Below, piece by piece: positions 1 through 5,326 of a DNA stretch of 9,659 bases (position 1 is its first letter; every line of letters begins with the position of its first letter). The notes beneath the pieces are model-generated. The model did not search any database and was not told the DNA's origin. It saw only the letters and a list, made by a program, of their open reading frames with translations. The stretch comes from CAZTTG01 sp964615935 (GTDB taxonomy: Bacteria > Planctomycetota > UBA1135 > GCA-002686595). The position numbers and the translations under genes are program-made. The stretch lies in contig CAZTTG010000153.1 of assembly GCA_964615935.1 (NCBI GenBank), positions 1-9,659 on the forward strand, in the 5' to 3' direction.

Positions 1-43
1 GCAGGCGCGCCGACGAGGATTCTCCGGCACGCCCGCTCGGTCT

Positions 44-56
44 GAGGCGAAGCCTC
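44..56 (-). terminator. Small hairpin after the decarboxylase stop codon
   Basis: A perfect 5-bp stem (GAGGC / GCCTC) with a 3-nt loop begins one base after the stop codon of the minus-strand decarboxylase gene. No T-run follows on the minus strand, so it is a poor intrinsic terminator. It may be an mRNA 3'-end structure or chance. Nothing else is seen in bases 1-57. Confidence 0.25.
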
Positions 57-57
57 G

Positions 58-1491
58 CTAGTCCTCGCCCAGGAGCTCAATCTCCTCCATCAGTCCCTCC
101 AGGTCCTCGGAGGTGGTGCGCGCGTTGCACACCACGATGCGGAAGGTGGCCGCCCCCTCCAGCTCGCAGTAGTTGATGAAGAAGCGGCCGCGCTTCAGCA
201 TGCGCTCGCGGATGTCGACCGTGGCGCGGTGCTCGGCGGCGTCGCGCTCGGGCCCTCCCAGGTGGCGGCGGGCGGCGGGCAGGTAGCGGAAGCACACCGC
301 GGTGGCCTGGGGCTCGCGGATCAGCCGGAAGCCCTCGCGCAGGCGGACCGCGTCGGCGAAGCTCGCGGCCAGCTCGAAGAGCCCGTCCACGCGCCGCTCG
401 AAGCCCTCGTCACCGTGCGCCTGCCAGGACATCCACAGCTTCAGCCCGTCGACGCGGCGGCCGCACTGCAGGGTCAGGTCTCCCAGGTCCCAGGAGGCCG
501 CCTCGGTGTCGTGGAAGAGGTAGTCGGCCTTCATGCTGAAGGCCGCCAGCAGCCGGCCCTTCTCGCGCATGAGGACCGCCGAGCAGGGCAGCGGCACGCC
601 CATCATCTTGTGGGGGTTCCAGGACACCGAGTCGGCGCGCTCGATCCCCTCCAGCAGGTGGCGGTGCCGGCGCGAGAAGAGCGCCGAGCCGCCGTAGCAG
701 GCGTCCACGTGCAGCCAGAGGTCGTGCCGGGCGGCCACCTCGGCGAGCTCGGCGATGGGGTCGAAGGCCCCGGCCGAGGTCGTCCCGGCCGTGGCCGAGA
801 TCAGGAAGGGCCGCCGCCCGGCCGCCCGGGCCGCCTCCACCGCGCGCTCCAGCTCGGCGGGGATCAGCCGGCCGCCGCCGTCCACCGGGATCTCGAAGGC
901 GCCGTCCAGGCCGATGCCGGCCACGCTGGCCGCGCGGTTCAGCGAGTAGTGGGCCTCGGCGGAGTGGAAGAGGGCCGGGGCGTCCCCGGGCCGCAGGCCC
1001 TCCCGCTTGACGTGCGGGAAGGCCCGGTGGCGGGCGGCGAGCACCGCCAGCAGGTTGGAGTGGCTGCCGCCGGGCGCCAGGACCCCGTCGCCGGACTCGA
1101 AGCCCACCAGGGCGTTCATCCGCTCGAGCAGCTCCCTCTCCACCAGCGTGGCCACCGGGGCGACCTCGTAGGTGTACATGGAGGTGTTCAGGACGGCGAC
1201 CATCCACTCCCCCAGGATCGCCGCGGGCTCGTAGCCGGCGAAGAGCTGGTTGAAGAAGCGCGGGTGCCCGGTGCGGACGCTCCAGCTCAGGAAGCGCCGG
1301 GCCTCGCCCAGGAGCTCCTCCAGGGGCCGACCCCGTCGGGGCAGGGAGAGGGAGAGCTCCCGCCGCAGCTCCTCCGGCGCGCGGTAGCGCAGCACCGGCT
1401 CGGAGGGATCGTCGTGGCCCGCGATGTACTCCGCGGCGATGCGGGCCGCCTCGTGGAGAACGGCGTCGACGTCGGTCGTGGTGTCGGGCAT
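58..1491 (-). CDS. PLP-dependent group II amino-acid decarboxylase (GAD/CSAD-like)
   Basis: The 477-aa product is a fold-type I, pyridoxal-phosphate decarboxylase. The cofactor lysine is K295 in NPHK (292-295). H181 in AEAHYS should stack on the PLP ring, and D263 in HVDACYGG should pair with the pyridine nitrogen. ATAGTT (233-238), LAPGGSHSN (138-146) and QCGRRVD (342-348) are further family motifs. The N-terminal stretch around GHPRFFNQL (75-83) and NTSMYTYEVAP (102-112), and the block NPHKMMGVPL, resemble animal glutamate and cysteine-sulfinate decarboxylases more than E. coli GadB. The substrate cannot be read off: residues 105-106 (Met-Tyr) look like a mixture of the GAD and CSAD forms as I recall them. 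Glutamate, aspartate, cysteine sulfinate or an aromatic amino acid all remain possible. The ATG start has only a weak ribosome site. The gene lies 27 bp behind the Rrf2 regulator and is probably co-transcribed with it. Length is normal for the family, and it is presumably cytoplasmic. Confidence 0.9.
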   Translation of the reverse strand: MPDTTTDVDAVLHEAARIAAEYIAGHDDPSEPVLRYRAPEELRRELSLSLPRRGRPLEELLGEARRFLSWSVRTGHPRFFNQLFAGYEPAAILGEWMVAVLNTSMYTYEVAPVATLVERELLERMNALVGFESGDGVLAPGGSHSNLLAVLAARHRAFPHVKREGLRPGDAPALFHSAEAHYSLNRAASVAGIGLDGAFEIPVDGGGRLIPAELERAVEAARAAGRRPFLISATAGTTSAGAFDPIAELAEVAARHDLWLHVDACYGGSALFSRRHRHLLEGIERADSVSWNPHKMMGVPLPCSAVLMREKGRLLAAFSMKADYLFHDTEAASWDLGDLTLQCGRRVDGLKLWMSWQAHGDEGFERRVDGLFELAASFADAVRLREGFRLIREPQATAVCFRYLPAARRHLGGPERDAAEHRATVDIRERMLKRGRFFINYCELEGAATFRIVVCNARTTSEDLEGLMEEIELLGED

Positions 1492-1518
1492 CGGTGTTCG
1501 GCTGCGCCGGCGGCGCGC

Positions 1519-1971
1519 TCAGGGGGCCTCGAACAGCGGGTAGCCGCACTCGGGGCGGATCTCGCTGTAGCGGGCCAGGTCCTGGATGCTGGTGCTCCTC
1601 AGCCGATCGAGGAAGGAGTCGTAGGCCACCGTCCAGTACTCGTGCAGGGGGCAGCCGCGATCGTCCTCGCACTCGGCCTCGCCCAGGAAGCACCGACGCG
1701 TGCGCGTGATGTGCTCGTGGGCATCGACGATCTCGAAGAGCGAGATCCCATCCGGCGGTCGCGCCAGCCGGAAACCGCCGGTGCGGCCGCGCTGGCTCTG
1801 GATCAGCCCCCGCACCACCAGGGGCTGGAGCACCTTCACCAGGAAGTGGGCCGGGATTCCGAGCCGCTCGGACATGTCGCGGGCCAGGTGGTACTCCTCG
1901 CCCGACTGCGTGGCGAGGTAGGTGAGAGCACGGATGCCGTACTCGCTGGATCGGGAGATAGGGGCTGGCAA
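1519..1971 (-). CDS. Rrf2-family regulator with IscR-like Fe-S ligand set
   Basis: The 150-aa product has the length and plan of Rrf2 regulators. An N-terminal winged helix (about residues 7-70) includes the recognition region GIPAHFLVKVLQPLVVRGLI (38-57) and the wing signature RGRTGGFRLAR (61-71). A linker helix follows, then the cluster loop with C94, C101 and C107, and H110 placed as C-x2-H. E. coli IscR binds its [2Fe-2S] cluster with C92, C98, C104 and H107. The same four residue types occur here, with one extra residue between the first two cysteines. I chose a TTG start because the frame has no ATG or GTG nearby, GGGGAG lies 6 nt upstream, and the protein then begins just before the conserved SxxxxYGIRAL segment. 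The protein probably senses Fe-S state, redox or nitric oxide. Its place between the decarboxylase and the divergent had operon suggests it controls one or both; that is inference. Confidence 0.9.
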   Translation of the reverse strand: MPAPISRSSEYGIRALTYLATQSGEEYHLARDMSERLGIPAHFLVKVLQPLVVRGLIQSQRGRTGGFRLARPPDGISLFEIVDAHEHITRTRRCFLGEAECEDDRGCPLHEYWTVAYDSFLDRLRSTSIQDLARYSEIRPECGYPLFEAP

Positions 1972-1977
1972 GTGGGG

Positions 1978-1983
1978 CTCCCC
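1978..1983 (-). promoter_or_regulatory. Ribosome binding site fixing the TTG start of the Rrf2 gene
   Basis: On the minus strand GGGGAG sits 6 nt before the TTG at 1971-1969. It is the only reasonable Shine-Dalgarno near the start of the conserved Rrf2 domain, so it supports an unusual TTG initiation codon. Confidence 0.55.
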
Positions 1984-2047
1984 GAGCTTCGGTTTCTCTC
2001 CTGCGTCGAAGGGGGCATCATAGTGCCCGTTCGGCGGCGACAGGAGC

Positions 2048-2075
2048 AGTATAGGGCGCGGATTCCACTTGTCAC
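2048..2075 (-). promoter_or_regulatory. Sigma70-like promoter for the Rrf2-decarboxylase operon
   Basis: Read on the minus strand, GTGACA (2075-2070) and TATACT (2053-2048) are separated by 16 nt. Each hexamer matches the consensus at 5 of 6 positions, which is striking in such GC-rich DNA. Transcription would start near 2041 and give a leader of about 70 nt before the Rrf2 TTG. The -35 box overlaps a candidate plus-strand -35 box. Confidence 0.5.
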
Positions 2076-2098
2076 GGGGCCCGCCGGCGAGGTACTTA
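2069..2098 (+). promoter_or_regulatory. Candidate promoter for the had-oah-dch operon
   Basis: TTGTCA (2069-2074) is followed after 18 nt by TACTTA (2093-2098). The -35 is good and the -10 is poor. Transcription would begin around 2105, placing the inverted repeat at 2123-2155 in the mRNA leader. The -35 shares bases 2070-2074 with the minus-strand promoter, so the two could not easily be occupied together. Confidence 0.3.
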
Positions 2099-2122
2099 GG
2101 GGGGTCGTGTCGGGAGCCATTC

Positions 2123-2155
2123 CCGCCCTCCGGACCGACCCGGTCCGGAGGGCGG
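2123..2155. promoter_or_regulatory. Perfect 14-bp inverted repeat before had (operator or leader hairpin)
   Basis: CCGCCCTCCGGACC (2123-2136) and GGTCCGGAGGGCGG (2142-2155) are exact reverse complements around a 5-nt centre, GACCC. The repeat lies between the candidate promoter and the had ribosome site and ends 10 nt before AAAGGAG. No T-run follows in either direction, so it is not a normal terminator. It could be a protein-binding operator, or an RNA hairpin affecting translation or stability of the had leader. It does not resemble any Rrf2-family operator I know. Confidence 0.6.
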
Positions 2156-2165
2156 AAGAAGACGG

Positions 2166-2172
2166 AAAGGAG
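2166..2172 (+). promoter_or_regulatory. Ribosome binding site for the GTG start of had
   Basis: AAAGGAG lies 9 nt before the GTG at 2182. This decides for GTG over the in-frame ATG at 2224, which has no comparable site and would remove the first 14 residues. Confidence 0.7.
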
Positions 2173-2181
2173 CGCCGGGAA

Positions 2182-3282
2182 GTGAACGCATCCCCCCAGA
2201 CCGCCACCGGCTACCGGTGGGAGATGACCGAGGTCGGAGCGCCGCTGCAGCGCTCCTCCTTCGAGCTGCCGGACCCCGAGCCGGGCCGCGCCCTGGTGCG
2301 CGTCGTGGGCTGCGGGGTGTGCCACACCGACCTGGGCTTCCTCTTCGACGGGGTGAAGACCCGCGCCGCCCTGCCCCTGGCCCTGGGGCACGAGATCAGC
2401 GGCGAGGTCGTCGCCGCCGGAGCCGGCTTCGAGCACCTGGTGGGCAAGGCGGTGATCGTGCCCGCCGTGACCCCCTGCGGGGAGTGCGATCTGTGCCGGG
2501 CCGGGTGGGGGACCATCTGCGCGCGCCAGGAGATGCCCGGCAACGACATCCACGGCGGCTTCGGCAGCCACGTGCTGGTGCCGGCCCACGGCCTGTGCGT
2601 GGTCGAGGGCGCCGACCCCGCCTCCGGGGAGGTCATCGGAAGCTCGGGCTGCACCCTGGCCGAGCTCTCGGTCGTGGCCGACGCGGTGTCCACTCCCTAC
2701 CAGGCGATCCACCGGGCCAACGTGCAGCCCGGCGACCTGGTGGCCGTGATCGGGCTCGGAGGAGTCGGCGGCTTCGCGGCCCAGATCGCCGCGGCTCTGG
2801 GCGCCGTGGTGGTGGGCTACGACGTGAGCCCCGAGCGCCTCGCGCTGCTCTCGGAGTACGGCCTGGCCAAGGGCGTCGATCCCTCGCAGTCCAAGCCCCG
2901 AGACCTGCGCAAGGAGCTGCGCGCCTTCGCCAAGGAGCGCAAGCTGCCGGGGACCCGCTGGAAGATCTTCGAGTGCTCGGGGGTGGCCGCGGGGCAGGAG
3001 CTGGCCTGGACCCTGATGGGCCACGGCGCCTACCTCTCGATCGTGGGCTTCACCATGGCCAAGCTCGAGCTGCGGCTCTCCAACCTGATGGCCTTCGACG
3101 CCAAGGCCGCCGGCAACTGGGGCTGCCTGCCCGAGCTCTATCCGCCCGCCCTGGAGATGGTGCTGGACGGCCGGGTGTCGATGAAGCCCTTCGTCGAGAT
3201 CCACCCCCTGGACGACGCCTGGAAGATCCTGAACGAAGTCAAGGAGCACCGTATCTCGAAGCGCCCCGTGCTGGTGCCCTGA
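2182..3282 (+). CDS. had: 6-hydroxycyclohex-1-ene-1-carbonyl-CoA dehydrogenase
   Basis: The 366-aa product is a zinc-dependent medium-chain alcohol dehydrogenase of the Had/BamQ type. It oxidises 6-hydroxycyclohex-1-ene-1-carbonyl-CoA to the 6-oxo compound with NAD+ in anaerobic benzoyl-CoA degradation. Visible features are the catalytic zinc site GVCHTD (C47) with GHE (H70-E71), and the structural zinc cysteines C99, C102, C105 and C113 (C-x2-C-x2-C-x7-C). The Rossmann loop GLGGVGG (191-197) follows, with D214 at the end of the second strand, which favours NAD+ over NADP+. Sequence alone would leave it among many alcohol dehydrogenases. The specific call comes from family resemblance, notably the stretch after the first zinc site (VKTRAALPLALGHEISG), and from the two genes that follow. 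Start is GTG, with AAAGGAG 9 nt upstream. The gap to oah is 16 bp, so it is the first gene of a compact operon. Confidence 0.9.
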   Translation: MNASPQTATGYRWEMTEVGAPLQRSSFELPDPEPGRALVRVVGCGVCHTDLGFLFDGVKTRAALPLALGHEISGEVVAAGAGFEHLVGKAVIVPAVTPCGECDLCRAGWGTICARQEMPGNDIHGGFGSHVLVPAHGLCVVEGADPASGEVIGSSGCTLAELSVVADAVSTPYQAIHRANVQPGDLVAVIGLGGVGGFAAQIAAALGAVVVGYDVSPERLALLSEYGLAKGVDPSQSKPRDLRKELRAFAKERKLPGTRWKIFECSGVAAGQELAWTLMGHGAYLSIVGFTMAKLELRLSNLMAFDAKAAGNWGCLPELYPPALEMVLDGRVSMKPFVEIHPLDDAWKILNEVKEHRISKRPVLVP

Positions 3283-3285
3283 TCC

Positions 3286-3292
3286 AAGGAGG
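3286..3292 (+). promoter_or_regulatory. Strong ribosome binding site for oah
   Basis: AAGGAGG, close to a perfect Shine-Dalgarno, lies 6 nt before the GTG at 3299 and just after the had stop codon. It fixes the GTG start and suggests high translation of the ring-opening enzyme. Confidence 0.75.
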
Positions 3293-3298
3293 CTGAAA

Positions 3299-4411
3299 GT
3301 GACCGTGCAAACACCCGAGAAGTTCAAGAACCACGACCTGGCCGCCGGCCGCTCCGGCTTCGACATGGTGCTCTACGAGCGCCGGCCGACGAAGGATCAC
3401 AAGGGCAATGAGGTGCCCGGCCTGTACACCGCCTGGGTCATCATGAACAACCCGGGCCAGTTCAACTCCTACACCACCGACATGGTGAAGGAGGTGATCC
3501 TGGCCTTCCGCCGCGCCTCCAACGAGCGCGACGTGGTGGCAGTGGTCTTCACCGCCGTCGGCGACCGGGCCTTCTGCACCGGCGGGAACACCAAGGAGTA
3601 CGCCGAGTACTACTCGGGCGCCCCCGAGGAATACCTGCAGTACATGCGGCTCTTCAACGACATGGTCACCGGGATCCTGCACTGCGACAAGCCGGTGATC
3701 TGCCGGGTCAACGGCATGCGCATCGCCGGCGGCCAGGAGATCGGCATGGCCTGCGACTTCACCGTGGCCAGCGACCTGGCGGTCTTCGGCCAGGCCGGCC
3801 CGCGCCACGGCTCGGCCCCCGACGGCGGCTCCACCGACTTCCTGCCGGTCTTCGTGGGCGTCGAGCGCGCCATGGGCTCCTGCACCCTGTGCGAGATGTG
3901 GACCTCCTACCAGGCCCTCCAGGTGGGGCTGATCACCGAGGTGGTCCCGGTCCTGCGCGTGGACGGCGAGCTGATCCCCAACCCGACCGTGGTCACGGAC
4001 CGGTGGCTCGACGGCGGGCGCATCGTCTACGGCGAGCCCAAGGGCGGCGACGAGCTGAAGGCCGCCAGAGGGCTCCTCAAGTCGGGCCAGGTGGACCTGG
4101 AGCCCCTGGACCGCGCCGTGGAGGGCCTGATCGCCAAGCTGCTGCGGACCTTCCCGGGCTGCACCCGCAAGACCATCGAGTCGGTGCGCAAGCACAAGCT
4201 CGCGCACTGGGACAAGAACCGCGAGGCCAACCGCAGCTGGCTGGGCCTCAACATGATGACCGAGGCGGCCGCCGGCTTCCGCGCCTTCAACGAGGGCCCC
4301 AAGGGGAAGCGCGAGGTGGACTTCGTCGACATGCGCGCCCGCCTGGCGCGGGGCGAGCGGTGGACTCCCGAGTTCATCGACACGCTGATCCCCCGGGAAG
4401 AGGGCTCCTGA
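3299..4411 (+). CDS. oah: 6-oxocyclohex-1-ene-1-carbonyl-CoA hydrolase (ring opening)
   Basis: The 370-aa product is Oah, called BamA in strict anaerobes. It is a crotonase-fold enzyme that adds water to 6-oxocyclohex-1-ene-1-carbonyl-CoA and then hydrolyses the ring C-C bond, giving 3-hydroxypimelyl-CoA. This is the hallmark ring-cleavage step and is used as a marker for anaerobic aromatic degraders. Family stretches are AFCTGGNTKEYAEYY (91-105), DKPVICRVNGMRIAGGQEIG (130-149, with the second oxyanion-hole glycines) and GQAGPRHGSAPDGGSTDF (164-181). The long C-terminal region, with KHKLAHWDKNREANRSWLGL near 298-317, is absent from ordinary enoyl-CoA hydratases. Full length matches the family (about 370-380 aa), with no sign of damage. 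The GTG start follows AAGGAGG, and dch begins 25 bp after the stop. This is the most certain functional call in the window. Confidence 0.96.
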   Translation: MTVQTPEKFKNHDLAAGRSGFDMVLYERRPTKDHKGNEVPGLYTAWVIMNNPGQFNSYTTDMVKEVILAFRRASNERDVVAVVFTAVGDRAFCTGGNTKEYAEYYSGAPEEYLQYMRLFNDMVTGILHCDKPVICRVNGMRIAGGQEIGMACDFTVASDLAVFGQAGPRHGSAPDGGSTDFLPVFVGVERAMGSCTLCEMWTSYQALQVGLITEVVPVLRVDGELIPNPTVVTDRWLDGGRIVYGEPKGGDELKAARGLLKSGQVDLEPLDRAVEGLIAKLLRTFPGCTRKTIESVRKHKLAHWDKNREANRSWLGLNMMTEAAAGFRAFNEGPKGKREVDFVDMRARLARGERWTPEFIDTLIPREEGS

Positions 4412-4425
4412 GCGGAGCTCCGGAG

Positions 4426-4431
4426 AGGAGG
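4426..4431 (+). promoter_or_regulatory. Ribosome binding site for the GTG start of dch
   Basis: AGGAGG lies 5 nt before the GTG at 4437 and within the 25-bp gap after oah. It makes this GTG the clear start of dch. Confidence 0.7.
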
Positions 4432-4436
4432 CCGTC

Positions 4437-5216
4437 GTGCCGCAGACGAGCTGGAAGAAGATCCGGGCCGAGGAGCTCGAAGAGGGGCGCCTCCTGCGCC
4501 TGGTGCTGGACGCCGGCAAGGGCAACGTGCTCGACAGCGCCGCCATCGCCGAGCTGCGCGAGGCGCTGGCCGAGCTGGCCTCGCGCCCGGGCCTGCGCGC
4601 CCTCCTCCTCGACCACGAGGGCAAGCACTTCTCCTTCGGCGCCAGCGTGGAGGAGCACCTTCCCGAGACGGTGGGGGAGATGCTGGCGGCTCTCCACGCC
4701 CTGGCCCGCGAGCTCCTCGCTCCCAACGTCCCCCTGATGGTCGCCGTGCGCGGCGCCTGCCTGGGCGGCGGGCTGGAGGTCGCCGCCCTGGGCGACCTGG
4801 TCTTCGCCTCGGCCGACGCGCGCTTCGGCCAGCCGGAGATCAACCTGGGGGTCTTCGCGCCCATGGGCTCGGTGCTCCTGCCGCGTCTGGTGGGCTCGAG
4901 CCTGGCCGCCGACCTCCTGCTCTCGGGTCGCGCCCTGGAGGCCTCCGAGGCGGCCGAGGCGGGCCTGGTGGCGCAGGTCACCGAGGACCCCTCCGAGGCG
5001 GCTCGGGCCTGGTTCCGCGAGCACCTCGCCGGCAAGAGCGCCCTGGCCCTGCGCTTCGCCACCCGCGCCGCGCGCCTGGCCTGGGTGCCCGCCTTCCTGA
5101 CGCGGCTGGAGGAGGTCGAGCGGCTCTACCTCCAGGAGCTGATGGCCGCCCGGGATCCCGTCGAGGGGCTGAGAGCCTTCCTCGAGAAGCGCCCGCCCGC
5201 CTGGACCGATCGCTGA
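4437..5216 (+). CDS. dch: Cyclohexa-1,5-diene-1-carbonyl-CoA hydratase
   Basis: The 259-aa crotonase-fold protein is best read as Dch (BamR). This enzyme adds water to the diene product of benzoyl-CoA reductase, giving the 6-hydroxy substrate of Had. The first oxyanion-hole segment is KHFSFGASVEEH (63-74), the second is RGACLGGGLE (105-114), and PEINLGVFAP spans 133-142. E114 and E134 sit where enoyl-CoA hydratases carry their two catalytic glutamates. The N-terminal GKGNVLD (27-33) recalls the equivalent segment of known Dch proteins and differs from typical EchA. The specific substrate rests largely on operon context with had and oah; on sequence alone a general enoyl-CoA hydratase would be possible. 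Start is GTG with AGGAGG 5 nt upstream. It is the last gene of the operon and is followed by a strong hairpin. Confidence 0.87.
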   Translation: MPQTSWKKIRAEELEEGRLLRLVLDAGKGNVLDSAAIAELREALAELASRPGLRALLLDHEGKHFSFGASVEEHLPETVGEMLAALHALARELLAPNVPLMVAVRGACLGGGLEVAALGDLVFASADARFGQPEINLGVFAPMGSVLLPRLVGSSLAADLLLSGRALEASEAAEAGLVAQVTEDPSEAARAWFREHLAGKSALALRFATRAARLAWVPAFLTRLEEVERLYLQELMAARDPVEGLRAFLEKRPPAWTDR

Positions 5217-5237
5217 TCGGGCCTCCGATCCACAGCC

Positions 5238-5265
5238 GCGCCGCGGGGCCCGCCGCCCGCGGCGC
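5238..5265 (+). terminator. GC-rich hairpin after dch
   Basis: GCGCCGCGGG (5238-5247) and CCCGCGGCGC (5256-5265) pair perfectly over 10 bp around an 8-nt loop, 21 bp after the dch stop codon. Only a short GTTT lies downstream (5271-5274), so this is an imperfect intrinsic terminator. It probably marks the end of the had-oah-dch transcript, or partly attenuates read-through into the tryptophanase gene. Confidence 0.5.
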
Positions 5266-5326
5266 AGCTCGTTTCCCCGAACTCCCAGCCTGCGAGCCGT
5301 CGATCGTCCGGCCCGCGAGGAGCGCC

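Noticed and set aside
229..2181. Very long plus-strand open frame running into had
   Set aside because: It is antisense to the decarboxylase and Rrf2 genes and translates to Gly/Ala/Pro/Arg-rich sequence without domains. In DNA this GC-rich, stop codons are rare in shadow frames. The true had start is the GTG at 2182.
1972..3366. Minus-strand extension of the Rrf2 reading frame across had
   Set aside because: It has no domain content, is antisense to the well-supported had gene, and lies upstream of the Rrf2 promoter and ribosome site.
3239..5062. Long minus-strand open frame across oah and dch (607 codons)
   Set aside because: Low-complexity Ala/Arg/Ser/Gly translation, antisense to two clear crotonase-family genes; a GC-driven shadow.
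5217..5326. TnaC-type tryptophan-sensing leader peptide
   Set aside because: No short reading frame with a ribosome site and a Trp codon in a suitable position was seen in the 110-bp gap.
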